Positions 1-12,651 of a DNA stretch of 64,000 nt are shown here, in pieces (positions within the stretch are counted from its first letter, which is position 1; every line of letters begins with the position of its first letter). Made by a program: the position numbers and the translations under genes. Below the pieces are notes generated by a model. It was not told the origin of the DNA. It searched no databases and saw only the letters and a program-made list of their open reading frames with translations. Location of the stretch: assembly GCA_949318235.1 (NCBI GenBank), contig OX439134.1:24252662-24316661 (forward strand), written 5' to 3'. The DNA comes from Ecdyonurus torrentis (Eukaryota > Arthropoda > Insecta > Ephemeroptera > Heptageniidae).

Positions 1-3000
1 CAGATTCTGAAAACATATTTTGATGATATCTCAGAAACTAATAATGCTACAGACTTACGGTTTGAACTGAAATGTATTACTTTGAAATGTCTTCTGAAAA
101 GTTTATTACACTTTAGTCGCAAAAAATAAAACTTTCTCAGTTTTTGAGAATTTTCGTATTTTCTTACCGAAGTCTATAGCATTGTAGCCCATATGTAGCA
201 GAAAAAAGTTTGTAACTCGAGTTCTAATTGAGATGGAAAGTTGTGGTTTTGAAATAAAGTGATGCAAAACGCTCTTTAGTACTAAATTCACCTCTAGAAA
301 CAAAATTGAGAAAAAAAAAATTTCCAAAAAAATTGTGTTTTTCAGATTCTGAAAACGTATTTTGATGATATCTCAGAAACTAATAATGCTACAGACTTAC
401 GGTTTGAACTGAAATGTATCACTTTGAATTGTCTTATATTAAGTTTATTACACTTTAGTCGCAAAAAATAAAACTTTCTCAGTTTTTGAGAATTTTCGTA
501 TTTTCTTACCGAAGTCTATAGCATTGTAGCTCAAATAAAGAAAATAAAAGTTTGTAACTCGAGTTCTAATTGAGATGGAAAATTGCGGTTTTGAAATAAA
601 GTGATGCAAAACGCTCTATAGTACTAAATTCACCTCTAGAAACAAAATTGAGAAAAATACTTTTTCAAAAAAAATTGTGTTTTTCAGATTCTGAAAACAT
701 ATTTTGATGATATCTCAGAAACTAATAATGCTACAGACTTACGGTTTGAACTGAAATGTATTACTTTGAAATGTCTTATGAAAAGTTTATTACACTTTAG
801 TCGCAAAAAATAAAACTTTCTCAGTTTTTGAGAATTTTCGTATTTTCTTACCGAAGTCTATAGCATTGTAGCCCATTTGAAGAAGAAAAAAGTTTGTAAC
901 TCGAGTTCTAATTGAGATGGAAAATTGCGGTTTTGAAATAAAGTGATGCAAAACGCTCTATAGTACTAAATTCACCTCTAGAAACAAAATTGAGAAAAAT
1001 AATTTTTCAAAAAAAAATGTGTTTTTCAGATTCTGAAAACGTATTTTGATGATATCTCAGAAACTAATAATGCTACAGACTTACGGTTTGAACTGAAATG
1101 TATCACTTTGAATTGTCTTATATTAAGTTTATTGCACTTTAGTCGCAAAAAATAAAACTTTCTCAGTTTTTGAGAATTTTCGTATTTTCTTACCGAAGTC
1201 TATAGCATTGTAGCCCATATGAAGAAGAAAAAAGTTTGTAACTCGAGTTCTAATTTAGATGGAAAGTTGCGGTTTTGAAATAAAGTGATGCAAAACGCTC
1301 TATAGTACTAAATTCACCTCTAGAAACAAAATTGAGAAAACAAAATTTCCAAAAAAATTGTGTTTTTCAGATTCTGAAAACGATTTTTGATGATATCTCA
1401 GAAACTAATAATGCTACAGACTTACGGTTTGAACTGAAATGTATCACTTTGAATTGTCTTATAAAAAGTTTATTACACTTTAGTCGCAAAAAATAAAACT
1501 TTCTCAGTTTTTGAGAATTTTCGTATTTTCTTAGCGAAGTCTATAGCATTGTAGCCCATATGAAGAAGAAAAAAGTTTGTAACTCGAGTTCTAATTTAGA
1601 TGGAAAGTTGCGGTTTAGAAATAAAGTGATGCAAAACGCTCTATAGTACGAAATTCACCTCTAGAAACAAAATTGAGAAAAAAAAAATTTCCAAAAAAAT
1701 TGTGTTTTTCAGATTCTGAAAACGATTTTTGATGATATCTCAGAAACTAATAATGCTACAGACTTACGGTTTGAACTGAAATGTATCACTTTGAAATGTC
1801 TTATGAAAAGTTTATTACACTTTAGTCGCAAAAAATAAAACTTTCTCAGTTTTTGAGAATTTTCGTATTTTCTTACCGAAGTCTATAGCATTGTAGCCCA
1901 TATGAAGCAGAAAAAAGTTTGTAACTCGAGTTCTAATTGAGATGGAAATTTGCGGTTTTGAAATAAAGTGATGCAAAACGCTCTATAGTACTAAATTCAC
2001 CTCTAGAAACAAAATTGAGAAAAAAAATTTTCCAAAAAAATTGTGTTTTTCAGATTCTGAAAACGTATTTTGATGATATCTCAGAAACTAATAATGCTAC
2101 AGACTTACGGTTTGAACTGAAATGTATCACTTTGAATTGTCTTATATTAAGTTTATTACACTTTAGTCGCAAAAAATAAAACTTTCTCAGTTTTTGAGAA
2201 TTTTCGTATTTTCTTACCGAAGTCTATAGCATTGTAGCTCAAATAAAGAAAATAAAAGTTTGTAACTCGAGTTCTAATTGAGATGGAAAATTGCGGTTTT
2301 GAAATAAAGTGATGCAAAACGCTCTATAGTACTAAATTCACCTCTAGAAACAAAATTGAGAAAAATACTTTTTCAAAAAAAATTGTGTTTTTCAGATTCT
2401 GAAAACATATTTTGATGATATCTCAGAAACTAATAATGCTACCGACTTACGGTTTGAACTGAAATGTATTACTTTGAAATGTCTTCTGAAAAGTTTATTA
2501 CACTTTAGTCGCAAAAAATAAAACTTTCTCAGTTTTTGAGAATTTTCGTATTTTCTTACCGAAGTCTATAGCATTGTAGCCCATTTGAAGAAGAAAAAAG
2601 TTTGTAACTCGAGTTCTAATTGAGATGGAAAATTGCGGTTTTGAAATAAAGTGATGCAAAACGCTTTATAGTACTAAATTCACCTCTAGAAACAAAATTG
2701 AGAAAAAAATTTTTTCCAAAAAAAATGTGTTTTTCAGATTCTGAAAACGTATTTTGATGATATCTCAGAAACTAATAATGCTACAGACTTACGGTTTGAA
2801 CTGAAATGTATCACTTTGAATTGTCTTATATTAAGTTTATTGCACTTTAGTCGCAAAAAATAAAACTTTCTCAGTTTTTGAGAATTTTCGTATTTTCTTA
2901 CCGAAGTCTATAGCATTGTAGCCCATATGAAGAAGAAAAAAGTTTGTAACTCGAGTTCTAATTTAGATGGAAAGTTGCGGTTTTGAAATAAAGTGATGCA

Positions 3001-6000
3001 AAACGCTCTATAGTACTAAATTCACCTCTAGAAACAAAATTGAGAAAACAAAATTTCCAAAAAAATTGTGTTTTTCAGATTCTGAAAACGATTTTTGATG
3101 ATATCTCAGAAACTAATAATGCTACAGACTTACGGTTTGAACTGAAATGTATCACTTTGAATTGTCTTATAAAAAGTTTATTACACTTTAGTCGCAAAAA
3201 ATAAAACTTTCTCAGTTTTTGAGAATTTTCGTATTTTCTTAGCGAAGTCTATAGCATTGTAGCCCATATGAAGAAGAAAAAAGTTTGTAACTCGAGTTCT
3301 AATTTAGATGGAAAGTTGCGGTTTAGAAATAAAGTGATGCAAAACGCTCTATAGTACGAAATTCACCTCTAGAAACAAAATTGAGAAAAAAAAAATTTCC
3401 AAAAAAATTGTGTTTTTCAGATTCTGAAAACGATTTTTGATGATATCTCAGAAACTAATAATGCTACAGACTTACGGTTTGAACTGAAATGTATCACTTT
3501 GAAATGTCTTATGAAAAGTTTATTACACTTTAGTCGCAAAAAATAAAACTTTCTCAGTTTTTGAGAATTTTCGTATTTTCTTACCGAAGTCTATAGCATT
3601 GTAGCCCATATGAAGCAGAAAAAAGTTTGTAATTGAGTTCTAATTGAGATGGAAATTTGCGGTTTTGAAATAAAGTGATGCAAAACGCTCTATAGTACTA
3701 AATTCACCTCTAGAAACAAAATTGAGAAAAAAAAATTTCCAAAAAAATTGTGTTTTTCAGATTCTGAAAACGTATTTTGATGATATCTCAGAAACTAATA
3801 ATGCTACAGACTTACGGTTTGAACTGAAATGTATCACTTTGAATTGTCTTATATTAAGTTTATTACACTTTAGTCGCAAAAAATAAAACTTTCTCAGTTT
3901 TTGAGAATTTTCGTATTTTCTTACCGAAGTCTATAGCATTGTAGCTCAAATAAAGAAAATAAAAGTTTGTAACTCGAGTTCTAATTGAGATGGAAAATTG
4001 CGGTTTTGAAATAAAGTGATGCAAAACGCTCTATAGTACTAAATTCACCTCTAGAAACAAAATTGAGAAAAATACTTTTTCAAAAAAAATTGTGTTTTTC
4101 AGATTCTGAAAACATATTTTGATGATATCTCAGAAACTAATAATGCTACAGACTTACGGTTTGAACTGAAATGTATTACTTTGAAATGTCTTCTGAAAAG
4201 TTTATTACACTTTAGTCGCAAAAAATAAAACTTTCTCAGTTTTTGAGAATTTTCGTATTTTCTTACCGAAGTCTATAGCATTGTAGCCCATTTGAAGAAG
4301 AAAAAAGTTTGTAACTCGAGTTCTAATTGAGATGGAAAGTTGTGGTTTTGAAATAAAGTGATGCAAAACGCTCTATAGTACAAATTCACCTCTAGAAATA
4401 AAATTGAGAAAAATAATTTTTCAAAAAAAATTGTGTTTTTCAGATTCTCAAAACGATTTTTGATGATATCTCAGAAACTATTAATGCTACAGACTTACGG
4501 TTTGAATTGAAATGTATCACTTTGAAATGTCTTATGAAAAGTTTATTACACTTTAGTCGCAAAAAATAAAACTTTCTCAGTATTTGAGAATTTTCGTATT
4601 TTCTTAGCGAAGTCTATAGCATTGTAGCCTATATGAAGAAGAAAAAAGTTTGTAACTCGAGTTCTAATTTAGATGGAAAGTTGCGGTTTTGAAATAAAGT
4701 GATGCAAAACGCTCTTTAGTACTAAATTCACCTCTTTAAACAAAATTGAGAAAAATAATTTTTCAAAAAAAATTGTGTTTTTCAGATTCTCAAAACGATT
4801 TTTGATGATATCTCAGAAACTAATAATGCTACAGACTTACGGTTTGAACTGAAATGTATCACTTTGGAATGTCTTATGAAAAGTTTATTACACTTTAGTC
4901 GCAAAAAATAAAACTTTCTCAGTTTTTGAGAATTTTCGTATTTTCTTAGCGAAGTCTATAGCATTGTAGCCCATATGAAGAAGAAAAAAGTTTGTAACTC
5001 GAGTTCTAATTTAGATGGAAAGTTGCGGTTTAGAAATAAAGTGATGCAAAACGCTCTATAGTACGAAATTCACCTCTAGAAACAAAATTGAGAAAAAAAA
5101 ATTTCCAAAAAAATTGTGTTTTTCAGATTCTGAAAACGATTTTTGATGATATCTCAGAAACTAATAATGCTACAGACTTACGGTTTGAACTAAAATGTAT
5201 CACTTTGAAATGTCTTATGAAAAGTTTATTACACTTTAGTCGCAAAAAATAAAACTTTCTCAGTTTTTGAGAATTTTCGTATTTTCTTACCGAAGGTTAT
5301 AGCATTGTAGCCCATATGAAGCAGAAAAAAGTTTGTAACTCGAGTTCTAATTGAGATGGAAATTTGCGGTTTTGAAAAAAAGTGATGCAAAACGCTCTAT
5401 AGTACTAAATTCACCTCTAGAAACAAAATTTAGAAAAAAAAAATTTCCAAAAAAATTGTGTTTTTCAGATTCTGAAAACGTATTTTGATGATATCTCAGA
5501 AACTAATAATGCTACAGACTTACGGTTTGAACTGAAATGTATCACTTTGAATTGTCTTATATTAAGTTTATTACACTTTAGTCGCAAAAAATAAAACTTT
5601 CTCAGTTTTTGAGAATTTTCGTATTTTCTTACCGAAGTCTATAGCATTGTAGCTCAAATAAAGAAAATAAAAGTTTGTAACTCGAGTTCTAATTGAGATG
5701 GAAAATTGCGGTTTTGAAATAAAGTGATGCAAAACGCTCTATAGTACTAAATTCACCTCTAGAAACAAAATTGAGAAAAATACTTTTTCAAAAAAAATTG
5801 TGTTTTTCAGATTCTGAAAACATATTTTGATGATATCTCAGAAACTAATAATGCTACAGACTTACGGTTTGAACTGAAATGTATTACTTTGAAATGTCTT
5901 ATGAAAAGTTTATTACACTTTAGTCGCAAAAAATAAAACTTTCTCAGTTTTTGAGAATTTTCGTATTTTCTTACCGAAGTCTATAGCATTGTAGCCCATT

Positions 6001-8198
6001 TGAAGAAGAAAAAAGTTTGTAACTCGAGTTCTAATTGAGATGGAAAATTGCGGTTTTGAAATAAAGTGATGCAAAACGCTCTATAGTACTAAATTTACCT
6101 CTAGAAACAAAATTGAGAAAAAATTTTTTTCCAAAAAAAATGTGTTTTTCAGATTCTGAAAACGTATTTTGATGATATCTCAGAAAATAATAATGCTACA
6201 GACTTACGGTTTGAACTGAAATGTATCACTTTGAATTGTCTTATATTAAGTTTATTGCACTTTAGTCGCAAAAAATAAAACTTTCTCAGTTTTTGAGAAT
6301 TTTCGTATTTTCTTACCGAAGTCTATAGCATTGTAGCCCATATGAAGAAGAAAAAAGTTTGTAACTCGAGTTCTAATTTAGATGGAAAGTTGCGGTTTTG
6401 AAATAAAGTGATGCAAAACGCTCTATAGTACTAAATTCACCTCTAGAAACAAAATTGAGAAAACAAAATTTCCAAAAAAATTGTGTTTTTCAGATTCTGA
6501 AAACGATTTTTGATGATATCTCAGAAACTAATAATGCTACAGACTTACGGTTTGAACTGAAATGTATCACTTTGAATTGTCTTATAAAAAGTTTATTACA
6601 CTTTAGTCGCAAAAAATAAAACTTTCTCAGTTTTTGAGAATTTTCGTATTTTCTTAGCGAAGTCTATAGCATTGTAGCCCATATGAAGAAGAAAAAAGTT
6701 TGTAACTCGAGTTCTAATTTAGATGGAAAGTTGCGGTTTAGAAATAAAGTGATGCAAAACGCTCTATAGTACGAAATTCACCTCTAGAAACAAAATTGAG
6801 AAAAAAAAAATTTCCAAAAAAATTGTGTTTTTCAGATTCTGAAAACGATTTTTGATGATATCTCAGAAACTAATAATGCTACAGACTTACGGTTTGAACT
6901 GAAATGTATCACTTTGAAATGTCTTATGAAAAGTTTATTACACTTTAGTCGCAAAAAATAAAACTTTCTCAGTTTTTGAGAATTTTCGTATTTTCTTACC
7001 GAAGTCTATAGCATTGTAGCCCATATGAAGCAGAAAAAAGTTTGTAACTCGAGTTCTAATTGAGATGGAAATTTGCGGTTTTGAAATAAAGTGATGCAAA
7101 ACGCTTTATAGTACTAAATTCACCTCTAGAAACAAAATTGAGAAAAAAAAAAATTCCAAAAAAATTGTGTTTTTCAGATTCTGAAAACGTATTTTGATGA
7201 TATCTCAGAAACTAATAATGCTACAGACTTACGGTTTGAACTGAAATGTATCACTTTGAATTGTCTTATATTAAGTTTATTACACTTTAGTCGCAAAAAA
7301 TAAAACTTTCTCAGTTTTTGAGAATTTTCGTATTTTCTTACCGAAGTCTATAGCATTGTAGCTCAAATAAAGAAAATAAAAGTTTGTAACTCGAGTTCTA
7401 ATTGAGATGGAAAATTGCGGTTTTGAAATAAAGTGATGCAAAACGCTCTATAGTACTAAATTCACCTCTAGAAACAAAATTGAGAAAAATACTTTTTCAA
7501 AAAAAATTGTGTTTTTCAGATTCTGAAAACATATTTTGATGATATCTCAGAAACTAATAATGCTACAGACTTACGGTTTGAACTGAAATGTATTACTTTG
7601 AAATGTCTTCTGAAAAGTTTATTACACTTTAGTCGCAAAAAATAAAACTTTCTCAGTTTTTGAGAATTTTCGTATTTTCTTACCGAAGTCTATAGCATTG
7701 TAGCCCATTTGAAGAAGAAAAAAGTTTGTAACTCGAGTTCTAATTGAGATGGAAAGTTGTGGTTTTGAAATAAAGTGATGCAAAACGCTCTATAGTACAA
7801 ATTCACCTCTAGAAACAAAATTGAGAAAAATAATTTTTCAAAAAAAATTGTGTTTTTCAGATTCTCAAAACGATTTTTGATGATAACTCAGAAACTATTA
7901 ATGCTACAGACTTACGGTTTGAACTGAAATGTATCACTTTGAAATGTCTTATGAAAAGTTTATTACACTTTAGTCGCAAAAAATAACACTTTCTCAGTAT
8001 TTGAGAATTTTCGTATTTTCTTAGCGAAGTCTATAGCATTGTAGCCCATATGAAGAAAAAAAAGTTTGTAACTCTAGTTCTAATTAAGATGGAAAGTTGC
8101 GGTTTTGAAATAAAGTGATGCAAAACGCTCTTTAGTACTAAATTCACCTCTTTAAACAAAATTGAGAAAAATAATTTTTCAAAAAAAATTGTGTTTTT

Positions 8199-9866
8199 CA
8201 GATTCTCAAAACGATTTTTGATGATATCTCAGAAACTAATAATGCTACAGACTTACGGTTTGAACTGAAATGTATCACTTTGAAATGTCTTATGAAAAGT
8301 TTATTACACTTTAGTCGCAAAAAATAAAACTTTCTCAGTTTTTGAGAATTTTCGTATTTTCTTAGCGAAGTCTATAGCATTGTAGCCCAAATGAAGAAGA
8401 AAAAAGTTTGTAACTCGAGTTCTAATTTAGATGGAAAGTTGCGGTTTAGAAATAAAGTGATGCAAAACGCTCTATAGTACGAAATTCACCTCTAGAAACA
8501 AAATTGAGAAAAAAAAATTTCCAAAAAAATTGTGTTTTTCAGATTCTGAAAACGATTTTTGATGATATCTCAGAAACTAATAATGCTACAGACTTACGGT
8601 TTGAACTGAAATGTATCACTTTGAAATGTCTTATGAAAAGTTTATTACACTTTAGTCGCAAAAAATAAAACTTTCTCAGTTTTTGAGAATTTTCGTATTA
8701 TCTTACCGAAGGTTATAGCATTGTAGCCCATATGAAGCAGAAAAAAGTTTGTAACTCGAGTTCTAATTGAGATGGAAATTTGCGGTTTTGAAATAAAGTG
8801 ATGCAAAACGCTCTATAGTACTAAATTCACCTCTAGAAACAAAATTGAGAAAAAAAAATTTCCAAAAAAATTGTGTTTTTCAGATTCTGAAAACGTATTT
8901 TGATGATATCTCAGAAACTAATAATGCTACAGACTTACGGTTTGAACTGAAATGTATCACTTTGAATTGTCTTATATTAAGTTTATTACTTTTTAGTCGC
9001 AAAAAATAAAACTTTCTCAGTTTTTGAGAATTTTCGTATTTTCTTACCGAAGTCTATAGCATTGTAGCTCAAATAAAGAAAATAAAAGTTTGTAACTCGA
9101 GTTCTAATTGAGATGGAAAATTGCGGTTTTGAAATAAAGTGATGCAAAACGCTCTATAGTACTAAATTCACCTCTAGAAACAAAATTGAGAAAAATACTT
9201 TTTCAAAAAAAATTGTGTTTTTCAGATTCTGAAAACATATTTTGATGATATCTCAGAAACTAATAATGCTACAGACTTACGGTTTGAACTGAAATGTATT
9301 ACTTTGAAATGTCTTCTGAAAAGTTTATTACACTTTAGTCGCAAAAAATAAAACTTTCTCAGTTTTTGAGAATTTTCGTATTTTCTTACCGAAGTCTATA
9401 ACATTGTAGCCCATTTGAAGACGAAAAAAGTTTGTAACTCGAGTTCTAATTGAGATGGAAAGTTGTGGTTTTGAAATAAAGTGATGCAAAACGCTCTATA
9501 GTACTAAATTCACCTCTAGAAACAAAATTGAGAAAAATAATTTTTCAAAAAAAATTGTGTTTTTCAGATTCTCAAAACGATTTTTGATGATATCTCAGAA
9601 ACTATTAATGCTACAGACTTACGGTTTGAACTGAAATGTATCGCAAAAAATAAAACTTTCTCAGTTTTTGAGCATTTTCGTATTTTCTTAGCGAAGTCTA
9701 TAGCATTGTAGCCCATATGAAGAAGAAAAAAGTTTGTAACTCTAGTTCTAATTAAGATGGAAAGTTGCGGTTTTGAAATAAAGTGATGCAAAACGCTCTA
9801 TAGTACTAAATTCACCTCTAGAAACAAAATTGAGAAAAATAATTTTTCCAAAAAAATTGTGTTTTT
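8199..9866 (+). repeat. Recent tandem duplicate of one pentamer, copy 1
   Basis: This segment matches 9867-11574 almost base for base at a 1,668-bp offset. Private variants are shared: CCCAAATGAAG at 8386 and 10053, CGTATTATCTTACC at 8693 and 10361, TTACTTTTTAGTC near 8986 and 10654, GAAGACGAAAA near 9417 and 11085, and GAGCATTTTC near 9670 and 11378. Copy 1 alone has lost 40 bp at 9642, so that deletion is younger than the duplication. Confidence 0.88.
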
Positions 9867-11574
9867 CAGATTCTCAAAACGATTTTTGATGATATCTCAG
9901 AAACTAATAATGCTACAGACTTACGGTTTGAACTGAAATGTATCACTTTGAAATGTCTTATGAAAAGTTTATTACACTTTAGTCGCAAAAAATAAAACTT
10001 TCTCAGTTTTTGAGAATTTTCGTATTTTCTTAGCGAAGTCTATAGCATTGTAGCCCAAATGAAGAAGAAAAAAGTTTGTAACTCGAGTTCTAATTTAGAT
10101 GGAAAGTTGCGGTTTAGAAATAAAGTGATGCAAAACGCTCTATAGTACGAAATTCACCTCTAGAAACAAAATTGAGAAAAAAAAATTTCCAAAAAAATTG
10201 TGTTTTTCAGATTCTGAAAACGATTTTTGATGATATCTCAGAAACTAATAATGCTACAGACTTACGGTTTGAACTGAAATGTATCACTTTGAAATGTCTT
10301 ATGAAAAGTTTATTACACTTTAGTCGCAAAAAATAAAACTTTCTCAGTTTTTGAGAATTTTCGTATTATCTTACCGAAGGTTATAGCATTGTAGCCCATA
10401 TGAAGCAGAAAAAAGTTTGTAACTCGAGTTCTAATTGAGATGGAAATTTGCGGTTTTGAAATAAAGTGATGCAAAACGCTCTATAGTACTAAATTCACCT
10501 CTAGAAACAAAATTGAGAAAAAAAAATTTCCAAAAAAATTGTGTTTTTCAGATTCTGAAAACGTATTTTGATGATATCTCAGAAACTAATAATGCTACAG
10601 ACTTACGGTTTGAACTGAAATGTATCACTTTGAATTGTCTTATATTAAGTTTATTACTTTTTAGTCGCAAAAAATAAAACTTTCTCAGTTTTTGAGAATT
10701 TTCGTATTTTCTTACCGAAGTCTATAGCATTGTAGCTCAAATAAAGAAAATAAAAGTTTGTAACTCGAGTTCTAATTGAGATGGAAAATTGCGGTTTTGA
10801 AATAAAGTGATGCAAAACGCTCTATAGTACTAAATTCACCTCTAGAAACAAAATTGAGAAAAATACTTTTTCAAAAAAAATTGTGTTTTTCAGATTCTGA
10901 AAACATATTTTGATGATATCTCAGAAACTAATAATGCTACAGACTTACGGTTTGAACTGAAATGTATTACTTTGAAATGTCTTCTGAAAAGTTTATTACA
11001 CTTTAGTCGCAAAAAATAAAACTTTCTCAGTTTTTGAGAATTTTCGTATTTTCTTACCGAAGTCTATAACATTGTAGCCCATTTGAAGACGAAAAAAGTT
11101 TGTAACTCGAGTTCTAATTGAGATGGAAAGTTGTGGTTTTGAAATAAAGTGATGCAAAACGCTCTATAGTACTAAATTCACCTCTAGAAACAAAATTGAG
11201 AAAAATAATTTTTCAAAAAAAATTGTGTTTTTCAGATTCTCAAAACGATTTTTGATGATATCTCAGAAACTATTAATGCTACAGACTTACGGTTTGAACT
11301 GAAATGTATCACTTTGAAATGTCTTATGAAAAGTTTATTACACTTTAGTCGCAAAAAATAAAACTTTCTCAGTTTTTGAGCATTTTCGTATTTTCTTAGC
11401 GAAGTCTATAGCATTGTAGCCCATATGAAGAAGAAAAAAGTTTGTAACTCTAGTTCTAATTAAGATGGAAAGTTGCGGTTTTGAAATAAAGTGATGCAAA
11501 ACGCTCTATAGTACTAAATTCACCTCTAGAAACAAAATTGAGAAAAATAATTTTTCCAAAAAAATTGTGTTTTT
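9867..11574 (+). repeat. Recent tandem duplicate of one pentamer, copy 2
   Basis: This is the partner of 8199-9866 and keeps the 40 bp (11,310-11,349 approximately) missing from copy 1. Its right edge falls at a monomer boundary, where the next monomer starts CAGATTCTGAAAAAGAT and leaves the pentamer pattern. Confidence 0.87.
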
Positions 11575-12651
11575 CAGATTCTGAAAAAGATTTTTGATGA
11601 TATTTCAGAAACTAATAATGCTACAGACTTACGGTTTGAACTGAAATGTAGCACTTTAAAATGCCTTATGAAAAAATTATTACACTTTAGTCGCAAAAAA
11701 TAAAACTTTCTCAGTTTTTGAGAATTTTTGTATTTTCTTACCGAAGTCTATAGCATTGTAGCCCATATGAAGCAGAAAAAAGTTTGTAACTCGAGTTCTA
11801 ATTGAGATGGAAAATTGCGGTTTTGAAATAAAGTGATGCAAAACGCTCTATAGTACTAAATTCACCTCTAGAAACAAAATTGAGAAAAAAAAATTTTCCA
11901 AAAAAAATGTGTTTTTCAGATTCTGAAAACGTATTTTGATGATATCTCAGAAACTAATAATGCTACAGACTTACGGTTTGAACTGAAATGTATCACTTTG
12001 ACTTGTCTTATATTAAGTTTATTGCACTTTAGTCGCAAAAAATAAAACTTTCTCAGTTTTTGAGAATTTTCGTATTTTCTTACCGAAGTCTATAGCATTG
12101 TAGCCCATATGAAGAAGAAAAAAGTTTGTAACTCTAGTTCTAATTAAGATGGAAAGTTGCGGTTTTGAAATAAAGTGATGCAAAACGCTCTTTAGTACTA
12201 AATTCACCTCTATAAACAAAATTGAGAAAAATAATTTTTCAAAAAAAATTGTGTTTTTCAGATTCTGAAAACGATTTTTGATGATATCTCAGAAACTAAT
12301 AATGCTACAGACTTACCGTTTGAACTGAAGTGTATCTTTTTGAAATGTCTTATGAAAAGTTTATTTCACTTAAGTCGCAAAAAATAAAACTTTTATCGTT
12401 TTTGAAAATTTTTGTATTTTCTTATCGAAGTCTACAGCATTGTAGCCCATATGAAGAAAAAAAAATTTGTAACTCGAGTTCTAATTTAGATGGAAAGTTG
12501 CGGTTTTGAAATAAAGTGATGCAAAACGCTCTATAGTACTAAATTCACCTCTAGAAACAAAATTGAAAAAAATAATTTTTAAAAAAAAAATTGTGTTTTT
12601 CAGATTCTGAAAACGAGTTTTGATGATATCTCAGAAACTAATAATGCTACA

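Larger units (their letters stand above)
344..11574 (+). repeat. Pentameric higher-order repeat of satellite A, ~1,708 bp
   Basis: A diagnostic variant, TCAAATAAAG after GTAGC, occurs in one monomer of five at 531, 2239, 3946, 5654, 7363, 9069 and 10737. The spacings are 1708, 1707, 1708, 1709, 1706 and 1668 bp; the last is short because of a 40-bp deletion at 9642. The monomers of a unit have distinct signatures: GTATT plus TCAAATAAAG, then CATATT, then two variable monomers, then GATTTT plus GAAGCAG. Two versions of the middle monomers alternate. One has TTATTGCAC and starts CAGATTCTG (units from 344, 2051 and 5467); the other starts CAGATTCTC (units from 3760, 7176, 8881 and 10550). Confidence 0.9.
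1..12651 (+). repeat. Satellite A array, about 37 monomers of ~342 bp
   Basis: Head-to-tail copies of an AT-rich unit starting at CAGATTCTGAAAAC recur at 1, 344, 685, 1027, 1368, 1710 and so on, every 341-343 bp. Each unit carries, in order, GATATC near position 25, a CGG near 59, the dyad TTCTCA-GTTTT-TGAGAA near 135-151, CATATG near 190, the palindrome AACTCGAGTT near 214, TCTAGA near 290, and a long A/T-tract run ending in TTGTGTTTTTCAG. The array is cut at the left by the window edge and ends at a fixed point (ATGCTACA) where satellite B begins. No reading frame is conserved through the units. The array is organised as a five-monomer higher-order repeat, listed separately. Confidence 0.97.

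Noticed and set aside
106..327. Minus-strand open frames of 65-102 codons that recur in satellite A (for example at 106-327, 12,019-12,219, 42,497-42,694).
   Set aside because: They repeat only because the monomer repeats. Their lengths and ends shift with poly-A length changes and point mutations, neighbouring monomers lose the frame, and translations show no domain. No sign of selection on the protein.
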